A DNA stretch of 64,000 bases from Asanoa sp040676615 (lineage in GTDB: Bacteria > Actinomycetota > Actinomycetes > Mycobacteriales > Micromonosporaceae): contig NZ_JBFAPI010000025.1 in the NCBI RefSeq assembly GCF_040676615.1, forward strand, positions 1 to 64,000, read 5' to 3'. Of this stretch, positions 25,610 through 34,072 are shown piece by piece (within the stretch, counting starts at the first letter, position 1; each line of letters starts with the position of its first letter). A program made the translations under genes and the position numbers. The notes under the pieces were generated by a model. The model was not told the origin of the DNA, did not search any database, and saw only the letters and a program-made list of their open reading frames with translations.

Positions 25610-25947
25610 CGGAGCGCTGGCAGCCCACCCGCGCGGAGCTGGATCTCTCCCGCGTCCTGGAAGCGTTGTCGAGTCCCCTGCGGCAGCGGGTGGTGGCCAC
25701 CATCGCGGCCAACCCGGGCGCCGCCTACAGCTGCGGTGACCTGCTGTCAGACCTGCCGAAGTCGACCGCGACCCACCACTGGCGGGTGCTGCGGGAGAGC
25801 GGCGTCATCGGGGTCAACCGCGACGGCCGCACCCACCGGCCCGAGTTGCGCCGCGCCGATCTCGACGCCCGCTTCCCCGGCCTGCTCGACGCGGTACTCG
25901 GCGCCGTCGCGACGTCGGCTCCCTCACACGCGGGCGCCGTTGCTTAA
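25606..25947 (+). CDS. ArsR-like winged-helix transcriptional regulator
   Basis: A 113-residue helix-turn-helix protein. ALSSPLRQRVVATIAANPGAAYSCGDLLSDLPKSTATHHWRVLRESGVIGVNRDGR is the ArsR winged helix; no CxC metal motif is present, so a metal sensor is unlikely. ATG 25606 overlaps the LysR stop. The DHA2 exporter gene begins 28 bases downstream. The motif GTACGNGTACNNTCG occurs both just before this start and just before the exporter start, suggesting it represses both. Confidence 0.87.
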   Translation: MTERWQPTRAELDLSRVLEALSSPLRQRVVATIAANPGAAYSCGDLLSDLPKSTATHHWRVLRESGVIGVNRDGRTHRPELRRADLDARFPGLLDAVLGAVATSAPSHAGAVA

Positions 25948-25956
25948 GGTTCGATA

Positions 25957-25971
25957 GTACGCGTACGTTCG
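25957..25971. promoter_or_regulatory. Candidate ArsR operator, copy 2
   Basis: GTACGCGTACGTTCG contains the perfect palindrome GTACGCGTAC and ends five bases before the GTG start of the exporter. Distance to the start codon is identical to that of copy 1, and both genes lack a Shine-Dalgarno there, so the mRNA may be leaderless. Confidence 0.5.
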
Positions 25972-25975
25972 TACC

Positions 25976-27460
25976 GTGCTACCACCTGCCCGGCACGGCC
26001 GTGCCGACACCCGCCTCGTCGTTCCCGTTCTGCTCCTCGGCGTCGTGTCGTACGCGCTGATCCAGTCGCTGATCGCTCCCGTCCTGCCGGTGATCCAGCA
26101 GGACCTGCACACCACCCAGAGCACGGTCACCTGGGTGCTGACCGTCAACCTGCTCTCGGCGTCGATCTTCACGCCGATCCTGGGCCGGCTCGGCGACCGC
26201 GCCGGCAAGCAGAAGGTGCTGCTGTTCACGCTGGTCGCGCTCGCGGCCGGCTCGGCCATCTCGGCGGTGGCGCCCAACATCGGCGTCATGCTCGTCGGCC
26301 GCGCCGTGCAGGGCCTCGGCGGCGGTGTGCTGCCGCTGGCCTTCGGCATCGTCCGCGACACGCTCCCGCGCCCGCGCGTCGCCGGCGCCGTCGGCCTGGT
26401 CGCCGCGGTGCTCGCGATCGGCACCGGTCTCGGCGTGGTGCTGGCCGGCCCGATCGTCGACGTGCTCGACTACCGCGCGCTGTTCTGGCTCCCCATGATC
26501 ATGGTGCTGATCGCAGCCGCGGTCACCTACGCGCGCATGCCGGCATCGGGGGTGCGGGCGCCGGGCCGGTTCAGTTGGACCGCTTCCGTGTTGCTGGCCG
26601 CGTGGCTGGTCGCCCTCCTCGTGCCGCTGACCGAGGCCGCGCGGTGGGGCTGGGGCTCGACCCGGGTGCTGAGCCTGCTGCTGGCCGCGGTCGTGCTGGC
26701 GGCCGCCTGGATCGTCGTCGAGACGCGCTCCGCCAGCCCGCTCATCGACATGCGGATGATGCGTACGCCGGCTGTCTGGACCACCAACCTCGTCGCGCTG
26801 CTGTTCGGCGTCGGCCTCTACGGGCTGCTCGGCTTCCTGCCCGCGTTCGTGCAGACGCCGCCGTCGGCCGGTTACGGCTTCGGTGCCAGCGTGACCCGGG
26901 CCGGGCTGCTGATCCTGCCGATGAGCGTGGCGATGTTCGCCTCCGGCCTGGCGGCGCCGCGGCTCACCCACCGGTTCGGCGCCAAGGCGGTGCTGGTCGG
27001 CGGGACGCTCTTCGCGGTGGCGTCGTTCGCGATCCTCACCCTGGCGCACGACCACCAGTGGCAGATTTTGATCGCGATGGCGGTCCTGGGCCTCGGCTTC
27101 GGGGCGGCGTTCGCCACGATGTCCAATGTCGTCGTGGCCGCCGTGCCGGCACACCAGACCGGCGTCGCCAACGGCATGAACGCCAACATCCGCACGATCG
27201 GCGGCTCGCTCGGCGCGGCGCTGATGGCCAGCATCGTGAGCGCTCAGGCCCTGCCCAACGGCCTGGCGACGGAGGACGGCTACCGCTACGGCTTCGCGGC
27301 ACTGGGCATCGCCGCGATCGGCGCGGCCCTGGCCGCGCTCCTGGTGCCCCGCAACCACCAACACGCCGCCGAGCCGGTCGCCCCGGCCCGCGACGAGGAG
27401 GCCTACGCGGAGGCCGCCGTTGCGGGTGTCCCCGGCCTCGAGGCCGAGGCCACCGCGTAG
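25976..27460 (+). CDS. MFS exporter, DHA2 (EmrB/QacA) type
   Basis: A 494-residue multidrug-type major facilitator with about 14 membrane helices. Signatures include VTWVLTVNLLSASIFTPILGRLGDRAGKQKVLL (motif A, GRLGDRAGKQ), GRAVQGLGGGVLPLAFGIVRD, and motif C in GTGLGVVLAGPIVDV. A charged 45-residue C-terminal tail follows the last helix. GTG 25976 lies directly after a palindromic motif and has no Shine-Dalgarno, pointing to leaderless translation. It is probably controlled by the upstream ArsR protein. Natural substrates are unknown. Confidence 0.9.
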   Translation: MLPPARHGRADTRLVVPVLLLGVVSYALIQSLIAPVLPVIQQDLHTTQSTVTWVLTVNLLSASIFTPILGRLGDRAGKQKVLLFTLVALAAGSAISAVAPNIGVMLVGRAVQGLGGGVLPLAFGIVRDTLPRPRVAGAVGLVAAVLAIGTGLGVVLAGPIVDVLDYRALFWLPMIMVLIAAAVTYARMPASGVRAPGRFSWTASVLLAAWLVALLVPLTEAARWGWGSTRVLSLLLAAVVLAAAWIVVETRSASPLIDMRMMRTPAVWTTNLVALLFGVGLYGLLGFLPAFVQTPPSAGYGFGASVTRAGLLILPMSVAMFASGLAAPRLTHRFGAKAVLVGGTLFAVASFAILTLAHDHQWQILIAMAVLGLGFGAAFATMSNVVVAAVPAHQTGVANGMNANIRTIGGSLGAALMASIVSAQALPNGLATEDGYRYGFAALGIAAIGAALAALLVPRNHQHAAEPVAPARDEEAYAEAAVAGVPGLEAEATA

Positions 27461-27785
27461 CCGGGTGACAAGGGACGCGACGCAGCAGGGCCCACACCGT
27501 GGCCCGGGTGACAAGGCCCCGCGCAGCACGGCCCGCGTCGTAGCCGGGTGACTAGGGCCCCCACGCAGCAGCGCCTACGCCGTAGCCAGTGACAAGGCCC
27601 CCACGCAGCAGCGCCTACGCCGTAGCCAGTGACAAGGCCCCCACGCAGCAGCGCCTACGCCGTAGCCAGTGACAAGGCCCCCACGCAGCAGCGCCTACGC
27701 CGTAGCCAGTGACAAGGCCGCCACGCAGCAGGGCCCGCGCCGTAGCCGGTGACAGGGCCCACGCGCGCAGCAGGCACCGGGCCGT
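27461..27785. repeat. 40-bp tandem repeat array between convergent genes
   Basis: About eight head-to-tail units of about 40 bases fill this non-coding stretch. Three (27582-27621, 27622-27661, 27662-27701) are identical, each beginning GTAGCCAGTGACAAGG and containing CACGCAGCAG. Units on either side are divergent and of 40-42 bases. The array starts at the exporter stop codon and ends just before the terminator hairpin of the opposing gene. No plausible gene lies in it. Confidence 0.93.
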
Positions 27786-27786
27786 A

Positions 27787-27820
27787 GCGAAGGGCGCGAC
27801 CACACGGCCGCGCCCTTCGC
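27787..27820. terminator. Hairpin terminator, 12-bp perfect stem
   Basis: GCGAAGGGCGCG (27787-27798) pairs perfectly with CGCGCCCTTCGC (27809-27820) around a 10-base loop. It begins six bases beyond the stop of the minus-strand secreted-protein gene and would also stop read-through from the repeat array side. Confidence 0.8.
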
Positions 27821-27826
27821 ACGCGG

Positions 27827-28759
27827 CTACGCGAAGTAGTGGATGGTGCCGCGCAGGGCGGCGGCGCCGCCCTCACAGTGCTGCTCGTAGGTCGCGAACA
27901 GGGCGCTCACCGCACCGGTGTCGTCGAACGCGATCTCCCGGATCGTGAACGAGCCGGTGAGCGTGTTGCAGCCGCGCCCGTTGCCGCTCACGGACAGGCC
28001 CGGGTGGCCGGGCTCGTTGAACGGGTAGCGCTGTGCGTCGGTGTAGGTGCCGCGCTTGAGCGTCTGACCCGCCGGCGGGGTCAGGTTGACCGTCCAGTCG
28101 TCGCGCTGGCCGGATACCGAATAGGCCACGCCGTTGGCGTTGCCGGACAGGTTGAAGACCGACAGCGCGTTGGTGTAGGACTTCGTGACCCCGCCACCGA
28201 TGTAGTCGCCGCTGTCGCTGACGAACTTGTAGGACAGCGGGTAGGCGGCGAACTTCACCGTGCCCTTCAACGGCGGCGCGGTCGCCGACTCGCAGTTCTG
28301 GGTGAAGCGGGCGTCCAGCATGGTCACCGTGCCGTCGGCGGCGGTGCCGATCTGGTCGATCCAGAAGCTGCCGTAGACCTCGTTGCAACCCCGGCCGGTC
28401 CCCGACACGTCGAGGCCCGGCGAGCGGCCGGTGCGGAAGGCCGCGCGCTCCGCGTCGAGATAGCGACCGGGCTTGAGGACCTCGCCGTTGGGTGCGGCGA
28501 GATCGATCGACCACCACTCGTCGCCGGCGTCGACCGACACCGTCACATAGCCGGCCGTTCCGGAGATCCGGATGTTGGCCTCGGGCGCTGTGTAGTCGCG
28601 CGTCTGGCCGCCGCCGATGTAGTCACCGGCCGCGCTGGTGAACGAGTAGGACGTCGTGCTGGTCGGTGCCGCCTGGGCCGGCGCGGCCACGAACGCCAAC
28701 ACCAGTCCACTGACGACACTGATCGCGAGACCAACCCGGGACATGCGTCTGAGCAGCAT
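27827..28759 (-). CDS. Secreted protein with two copies of an unrecognised ~135-residue domain
   Basis: A 310-residue protein with a signal peptide (MLLRRMSRVGLAISVVSGLV through AAPAQA). The rest is two homologous halves. Each has Y(S/K)F.S..GDYIGGG.T..Y near the start, a central ...LK.G.Y.DA.R..F...G.PGL.VSG.GRGCN motif, and a late Cys (QNCES / QHCEG), so each half likely has one disulfide. The pattern suggests a beta-sandwich, cell-surface or extracellular domain. I do not recognise the family. ATG 28759 has a GGGGAG Shine-Dalgarno; a longer in-frame start lacks one. Confidence 0.8.
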   Translation of the reverse strand: MLLRRMSRVGLAISVVSGLVLAFVAAPAQAAPTSTTSYSFTSAAGDYIGGGQTRDYTAPEANIRISGTAGYVTVSVDAGDEWWSIDLAAPNGEVLKPGRYLDAERAAFRTGRSPGLDVSGTGRGCNEVYGSFWIDQIGTAADGTVTMLDARFTQNCESATAPPLKGTVKFAAYPLSYKFVSDSGDYIGGGVTKSYTNALSVFNLSGNANGVAYSVSGQRDDWTVNLTPPAGQTLKRGTYTDAQRYPFNEPGHPGLSVSGNGRGCNTLTGSFTIREIAFDDTGAVSALFATYEQHCEGGAAALRGTIHYFA

Positions 28760-28849
28760 CAGTTCTCCCCGTTGTGATGCGGTGGGCCGCACCGGCCGGC
28801 GCGGCCGGAGCCACCGTATCGACAAACGTCAGAACTTGCTGCCCCGCAA

Positions 28850-29683
28850 TCAGTCGCCGAGGAAGTCGAGCACCACCGCGGCGAAGAGCGGTGAGCTGAA
28901 GATCGAGTAGTGGGTCACGCCCGGGATGATGGCCAGCGCGTGACCGCCCGCGGGCCGGCCCTCGCCCATCCAGCCGCCGTCGCGCTGGCCACCGTCGAGC
29001 AGGGCGAAGGTCTCCATGTAGGCGCTCGGCGGCACCTGGTCGGCGTCGGCGCCGACGACCATCGTGGGCACCCGCAGCGACCGGACCTGCTCGGTGAAGT
29101 CGATCTCCTCCGACATGAAGGCGCCGATCTTGTCGAGCAGCCGGCCGAAGTCTTCGGGGCGCGGTGCGACCTTCTGGTAGAGCTGGTACATCGGCGTGTC
29201 CACCATGAACTCGGCCGCCGCGGCGCTCACCTGGCCCTGCTGGGCGCGCATCTCCGGGTAGACCGACTCGGTGCGCAACCAGGCCGAGGCCATCACGAGC
29301 TTGCCGACCTTGTCGGGGAACAGCGCGGCGGTGTGCATCGCCACGCCGCCGCCCAGCGAGTAGCCGACCAGGTCGGGTCGCGACAGGCCGAGGTGGTCGA
29401 TCAGCGCGGCGATGTCGGCCGCCATGAGCTCCAGTCGCAGCGGCCGGTCGACGTCGGCCGTGCGCCCGTGCCCCTGCAGGTCGACGGCGATCACCTGGTG
29501 CGAGGCGGCCAGCAGCGGCAGCACCGGGCCGAACATCTCGCCGGAGCCGAGCCCGCCGTGCAGCAGGATCATCGGGCGCCCGGAGCCGTGCGTCTCGTAG
29601 TAGAGGTTGATGCCGTTGACGTCGGCGTACCCGCCGACGCCGGTGGTCTCGGCGGTCCAGTCGGTGTTCGTCACCCCGACCAT
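28850..29683 (-). CDS. Alpha/beta-hydrolase fold enzyme
   Basis: A 277-residue hydrolase. LLHGGLGSGEMFGPV (oxyanion region, about 41-55), AVDLQGHGRTADVDRP (about 66-81), nucleophile Ser109 in GYSLGGG, the acid in VVGADADQVPP, and the late His in GVTHYSIF give a full catalytic triad. Family members include esterases, lipases and C-C hydrolases. It follows the rhamnose isomerase gene by 19 bases on the same strand and may be the last gene of that operon, although a role in rhamnose use is not evident. Confidence 0.86.
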   Translation of the reverse strand: MVGVTNTDWTAETTGVGGYADVNGINLYYETHGSGRPMILLHGGLGSGEMFGPVLPLLAASHQVIAVDLQGHGRTADVDRPLRLELMAADIAALIDHLGLSRPDLVGYSLGGGVAMHTAALFPDKVGKLVMASAWLRTESVYPEMRAQQGQVSAAAAEFMVDTPMYQLYQKVAPRPEDFGRLLDKIGAFMSEEIDFTEQVRSLRVPTMVVGADADQVPPSAYMETFALLDGGQRDGGWMGEGRPAGGHALAIIPGVTHYSIFSSPLFAAVVLDFLGD

Positions 29684-29702
29684 GCTACGGAAACCGCCCG
29701 AT

Positions 29703-30869
29703 TCAGGCGCCCCAGCCCGCCGCCGTGCCGCCCACCCGGGCGGCGGTCACCGTCTCGAGGTATCCCGACGCCTTGAACGCGCCGATCGGGTCCGGGTCGA
29801 GGCCCATCTCCGCGCGCAACTCACGCAGCAGCGGCCGGACGTCGGTCTGGTAGGCGTCCATCAGCACGTCGTTGGCCTCCAGCACGTCACCGGCCTGCTG
29901 CGCGGCCGCCAGCGCGTCGACGTCGACGAGCAACGCTTTCGCTGTCGCTTCCTGGACGTTCATCACCGAGCGGATGACGGCCTGGATCTTCGGTTCGATG
30001 TTGTGACACTGATCGAGCATGAACGCGATCCCGGCGGCCGGTGCCAGCGCGCCCGCGGACACGATCTCGTGCATGATCCGGAACAGCTGGAACGGGTCGG
30101 CCGCCCCGACCATCAGGTCATCGTCGGCGTAGAACCGGGAGTTGAAGTCGAACCCACCCAACTTCCCGGCCCGCAGCAGGAACGCGACGATGAACTCGAT
30201 GTTCGTACCCGGAGCGTGGTGCCCGGTGTCGATCACGACCTGGGCCCGATCACCCAGCGACAGGCAGTGGGCGTACGCCGTGCCCCAGTCCGGCACGTCG
30301 GTCATGTAGAAGGCCGGCTCGAACAGCTTGTATTCCAGCAGCATCCGCTGCCCTGCGCCGAGCCGGCCGTAGACAGCCGACAACGCCTCGGCGAGCCGGT
30401 CCTGCCGCGCCCGGACGCTGTCCTGACCCGGATAGTTCGTGCCGTCGGAGAACCACAACTTCAGGTCACGCGAACCCGTCGCGTCCATGATGTCGACACA
30501 CTCGACCAGGTGCGCCAACGCCTTGGCCCGGACCGCCGGATCGGGATTGGTCACCGAGCCCAACTTGTAGTCGTCGTCCTGAAACACGTTGGCATTGATC
30601 GCACCCAGGGCGACCCCGCGCTCCTTGGCGAAAGCCGAGAGATGGCCGTAGTCGTCGACCCTGTCCCACGGGATGTGCAACGCCACCGTCGGCGCCACCC
30701 CCGTGAACCGGTGCACGACCGCCGCGTCAGCGATCTTCTCGTACGGGTCCCGCGGCACACCCTCCTGCGCGAACACCTTGAACCGGGTCCCCGAGTTGCC
30801 GAACGCCCACGAGGCGGTCTCGACCCGCTGGTCACGAAGCGCCGCGAGGACCCGCGTACGGTCGGTCAT
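29703..30869 (-). CDS. rhaI: L-rhamnose isomerase
   Basis: A 388-residue TIM-barrel isomerase converting L-rhamnose to L-rhamnulose. It matches the RhaI (Pseudomonas stutzeri-type) family: INANVFQDDDYKLGSVTNPD, LWFSDGTNYPGQDS, LLEYKLFEPAFY (catalytic and metal-ligand Glu), VVIDTGHHAPGTNIEFIVAFLL (metal-ligand Asp and His), and GGFDFNSRFYADDDLMVG. The gene follows the rhamnose binding-protein gene by 89 bases. Rhamnulokinase and aldolase or RhaEW-type fusion genes, normally adjacent, are not found, so the pathway is completed elsewhere. Confidence 0.93.
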   Translation of the reverse strand: MTDRTRVLAALRDQRVETASWAFGNSGTRFKVFAQEGVPRDPYEKIADAAVVHRFTGVAPTVALHIPWDRVDDYGHLSAFAKERGVALGAINANVFQDDDYKLGSVTNPDPAVRAKALAHLVECVDIMDATGSRDLKLWFSDGTNYPGQDSVRARQDRLAEALSAVYGRLGAGQRMLLEYKLFEPAFYMTDVPDWGTAYAHCLSLGDRAQVVIDTGHHAPGTNIEFIVAFLLRAGKLGGFDFNSRFYADDDLMVGAADPFQLFRIMHEIVSAGALAPAAGIAFMLDQCHNIEPKIQAVIRSVMNVQEATAKALLVDVDALAAAQQAGDVLEANDVLMDAYQTDVRPLLRELRAEMGLDPDPIGAFKASGYLETVTAARVGGTAAGWGA

Positions 30870-30958
30870 GGTTGCTCCCTCAAGGCCGCGTCGACGGCGG
30901 CGTGGCGGCGCCGGTCGTGAAGCAGATCCGGCGCACGCCAGCCACCTTCCGCGAAGGA

Positions 30959-32026
30959 CTAGAAGTCGAACTGGTCGATGTTGGACGAGTCGAACGTGAA
31001 CGGGTCACCCAGCACGATCTCGCCGCCCGCGCCGACGGTGTACTCACCGAGCTTGCCGGCCTTGAACTTGTCGCCCTCCTTGCCGGTGATGATCCCGGAG
31101 GCCAGGGCGCCGCCGGCGTACGCGGCCAGGTAGCCCAGGTCGGCCGGGTTCCACAGGGCGAACGCCTTCACGGTGCCGTCCTTGACGTACGCGCGCATCT
31201 GGTTGGGCGTGCCCAGGCCGGTCAACTGCACCTTGCCCTTGTAGGACGACCCGGACAGGTAGCGGCCGGCGGCGGCCACCCCGACGGTGGTCGGCGAGAT
31301 GATGCCCTTGAGGTTGGGGTGCTTGGCCAGCAGGCCCTGCGCCTCCTGGAACGACTTCTCGTCCTGGTCGTCGCCGTAGACCGTGTCGACCAGCTTGAGC
31401 TTCGCGTACTCCGGCTTGGCCAACTCGGTCTTCATCATCTCGATCCAGGCGTTCTGGTTGGTCGCGTTCGCCGTCGCCGACAGGATCGCGATCTCGCCGC
31501 CGTCCGGGCCGACCGCGTCGGAGATCAGCTTGATCTGCGACTTCGCGATGCCGTCGGCGGTGGCCTGGTTGACGAACACGTCGCGGCACTCCGGCTTGGT
31601 GTCGGAGTCGTAGGTGACCACCTTGGCGCCGGCGGTCTTGGCCTCGGTCAGGGCGCCGCAGATGGCGTCCTTGTCGTTGGCCGACACCACGATCACGTCG
31701 GTCTGCTGCTGCGAGAGCGTGTTGATGTAGGACACCTGGGCCGACGGGCTCGCCTCGGACGGGCCGGTCTGGGTGAAGGTGCCCTTGAACTCCCCGACGG
31801 CGACCTTGCCGCCCTTGTTGTCGGAGGTGTCGAAGTAGGGGTTGTTGACCTGCTTGGGCAGGAAGGCGACCTTCAGGCCCTCCTTGATGGTGCCCGACGA
31901 GTTGCCGCCGGTGCCGGTGCCCGAACCGGCGCCCGCGTCGGTGCTGTCGTCCGCACAGGCGCCCATGGCGAGCGTCAGCGCCGCGAGGACGGTCGTCGCG
32001 ACGACGCGTACACCTGTGATCCTCAT
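30959..32026 (-). CDS. rhaS: Rhamnose ABC transporter substrate-binding lipoprotein
   Basis: A 355-residue CUT2-type sugar-binding protein. The lipobox ends at MGAC (Cys about 24); a Gly/Ser/Thr-rich linker follows, then KVAFLPKQVNNPYFDTSDNKGGK, the canonical first strand of ribose/rhamnose-binding proteins, and VIVVSANDKDAICGAL. GLGTPNQMRAYVKDGTVKAFALWNPADLGYLAAY is typical of RhaS. The ATG overlaps the upstream permease stop by four bases. The sugar assignment rests on the adjacent rhamnose isomerase. Confidence 0.9.
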   Translation of the reverse strand: MRITGVRVVATTVLAALTLAMGACADDSTDAGAGSGTGTGGNSSGTIKEGLKVAFLPKQVNNPYFDTSDNKGGKVAVGEFKGTFTQTGPSEASPSAQVSYINTLSQQQTDVIVVSANDKDAICGALTEAKTAGAKVVTYDSDTKPECRDVFVNQATADGIAKSQIKLISDAVGPDGGEIAILSATANATNQNAWIEMMKTELAKPEYAKLKLVDTVYGDDQDEKSFQEAQGLLAKHPNLKGIISPTTVGVAAAGRYLSGSSYKGKVQLTGLGTPNQMRAYVKDGTVKAFALWNPADLGYLAAYAGGALASGIITGKEGDKFKAGKLGEYTVGAGGEIVLGDPFTFDSSNIDQFDF

Positions 32027-33057
32027 GGTTGGGTCCTTTCCTCAGGGGGTCGTCGCCGCAGCCGCCCGCGGGCCATCCGCACCACGTTGGGCCCGACGAC
32101 GGAAGCGATGAGCAGCGTTCCGGTGACGATCGTCAACGCGTTGGCCGGGACGTCGGCCAGTTGCAACGCGTTGCGCAAAGTGCCGAGGAGCGCGACCGCG
32201 GCGACCACACCGAGCAGGCCGCCCCGACCACCGAAAATGGACACGCCGCCCAACAGCACGGCCGCCACCACCGACAGCTCGAGGCCATTGGCGTTGTCGG
32301 CCCGGGCGGACGCGAACCGGAACGTCCAGAAGACGCCGGCCAACGCGGCGACCACGCCGGTCGCCACGAACAACCAGAATTTGGTACGCATGACCGCGAT
32401 GCCGGAGTACGCGCTGGCTTCGGCGTTGTTGCCGATCGCGTAGAGCCCGCGGCCGATCGGGGTGGCGTGCAGCAGCACGCCGAACAGCACCGCCAGGACG
32501 GCGACGACGATGACGAACCAGGGAATCACCGTGCCGGGGATCGGGGCGATCATGTTGGTCGTCCAGGCGATCGGGTAGTCGGCGATCGCCCGGTCGCCCA
32601 GCACGACGTAGGCCAGTCCCCTGTAGAGCGCGAGGGTGCCGATCGTGACGGCGAGCGAGGGCAGGCCGAAGACGGTCACGAAGATACCGTTGACCGCGCC
32701 CAGGACGGCGCCGAGCAGCAGGCTGACCACCAGCAGCACCGGGAACGACGTGACGCCGGAATGCCAGAGCTGGCCCATCACGCTGCAGGTCAGGCCGACC
32801 GTGCTGGCCACGCTCAGGTCGATCTCGCCGGTGATCACGATCAGCGTCATCGGCAGCGCGATCAGCGCGATCGGGATCGCCTCGAGGATGACGAACCGGT
32901 AGAAGCGCGGGTTGCCGACGCCGTCGACGGTGAGCGTGCCGACGACGATGACGAGCACCAGGGCGACCAGCACGAGCAGGTCCCAGGAGCCGAGCAGGCC
33001 GCGGGCGGTCGGCCGCGCGGGAGCCGCCGGCTCGCGGACGGGTGTCTCAACGGCCAC
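32023..33057 (-). CDS. rhaQ: Rhamnose ABC transporter permease 2
   Basis: A 344-residue CUT2 permease with about ten hydrophobic segments. VITGEIDLSVASTVGLTCSV, LPSLAVTIGTLALYRGLAYVVLGDRAI, YAIGNNAEASAYSGIAVMRTKFWLF and VAAVLLGGVSIFGGRGGLLGVV are characteristic of RbsC/RhaP/RhaQ permeases. The GTG start lies inside the end of the previous permease gene (11-base overlap). It pairs with the next protein upstream as a heterodimeric channel. Which of the two is RhaP or RhaQ is assigned by gene order only. Confidence 0.88.
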   Translation of the reverse strand: MAVETPVREPAAPARPTARGLLGSWDLLVLVALVLVIVVGTLTVDGVGNPRFYRFVILEAIPIALIALPMTLIVITGEIDLSVASTVGLTCSVMGQLWHSGVTSFPVLLVVSLLLGAVLGAVNGIFVTVFGLPSLAVTIGTLALYRGLAYVVLGDRAIADYPIAWTTNMIAPIPGTVIPWFVIVVAVLAVLFGVLLHATPIGRGLYAIGNNAEASAYSGIAVMRTKFWLFVATGVVAALAGVFWTFRFASARADNANGLELSVVAAVLLGGVSIFGGRGGLLGVVAAVALLGTLRNALQLADVPANALTIVTGTLLIASVVGPNVVRMARGRLRRRPPEERTQP

Positions 33058-34072
33058 GGTCGCCGCCTCCTCGGAGCCGGCGGGCCATCCGCACGGCCAG
33101 CGAGCGGTCCAGGCCGATGGCGGCCAGGATCAGCACGCCGACCGCGGCGCGCTGCCAGAACGGGTTGATGCCGAGCACCGGCAGCGCGCTGCCGATCGTG
33201 GTCAGCAGGACCGCGCCGAGCGCGGCGCCGTAGACCGAGCCGCTGCCGCCGAAGATCGCGACCCCGCCGACCACGACCGCGGCGACCACGTTGAGCTCCT
33301 GGCCCAGGCCGGCGTTGGCGTCGATGGTGCCGAACCGGGCCGCGTGCAGCACGCCGGCCAGGCCGGCCAGCGCGCCGCTGGTGACGAACGCCCAGAAGAC
33401 GCGGCGGCCGACCGGGATGCCGTAGAGGCGGGCCGCGTCGGGGTCGGAGCCGATCGCGTAGAGCTCGCGGCCGCTGCGGTAGGAGCGCAGGAACAGCCCG
33501 GCGGCGACCAGCACCACGACGGCGAAAAGGGCGAGCACGGGAATGCCGAGGACGCTCGCGTTGCCCATCCGCAGGAAGCCGTGCGGCATGTCGGCGGCGT
33601 TGATCTGGCGGCCGGTGGCCCAGGTGTAGTCGATGCCGCGGAACACGTAGAGGGTGCCGAGGGTGACCACCAGCGCCGGGACCCGGGCGGCGGCGATCAG
33701 GCCGCCGTTGACCGCGCCGCAGGCGGCGCCGAGCGCCATGCCGGCCAGGATCGCGACCGGGATCGGCAGGCCCGGCGCGCTCTGCAGCATCGCGCCGGTG
33801 GCGAACGCGGCCAGGCCGAGGATCGAGCCGACCGACAGGTCGACGTTGCGGGTGATGATGACGATCGCCTGGCCGACCGCGAGGATCGCCAGGATGGTCG
33901 AGCCGAGCAGCAGGTCCTTGACGTTCTGGCCGGACAGGAACCGGGTGTTGGTGGCGAACGTGACCGCGACCAGCAACAGCAGCGCGAGGGCGATGCCGAG
34001 TTCGCGGACGACGAAGACGCGGTGCACGGCCGCCGTCGGCCCGGTCGCGGCCGGCACCGGCGGGGCCGTCAT
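33047..34072 (-). CDS. rhaP: Rhamnose ABC transporter permease 1
   Basis: A 341-residue CUT2 permease. IITRNVDLSVGSILGLAAFATG, VPALVVTLGTLYVFRGIDYTWATGRQI and VAAVVVGGVAIFGGSGSVYGAALGAVLL mark the family, and YAIGSDPDAARLYGIPVGRRVFWAF is the RhaP-type loop. ATG 34072 overlaps the stop of the ATPase gene by four bases. A Pro/Ala-rich N-terminal segment of about 18 residues precedes the first helix. Confidence 0.88.
   Translation of the reverse strand: MTAPPVPAATGPTAAVHRVFVVRELGIALALLLLVAVTFATNTRFLSGQNVKDLLLGSTILAILAVGQAIVIITRNVDLSVGSILGLAAFATGAMLQSAPGLPIPVAILAGMALGAACGAVNGGLIAAARVPALVVTLGTLYVFRGIDYTWATGRQINAADMPHGFLRMGNASVLGIPVLALFAVVVLVAAGLFLRSYRSGRELYAIGSDPDAARLYGIPVGRRVFWAFVTSGALAGLAGVLHAARFGTIDANAGLGQELNVVAAVVVGGVAIFGGSGSVYGAALGAVLLTTIGSALPVLGINPFWQRAAVGVLILAAIGLDRSLAVRMARRLRGGGDRGR

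Noticed and set aside
27461..27785. 40-bp array as a CRISPR array
   Set aside because: Each unit directly follows the previous one; no distinct repeat/spacer alternation and no cas genes.
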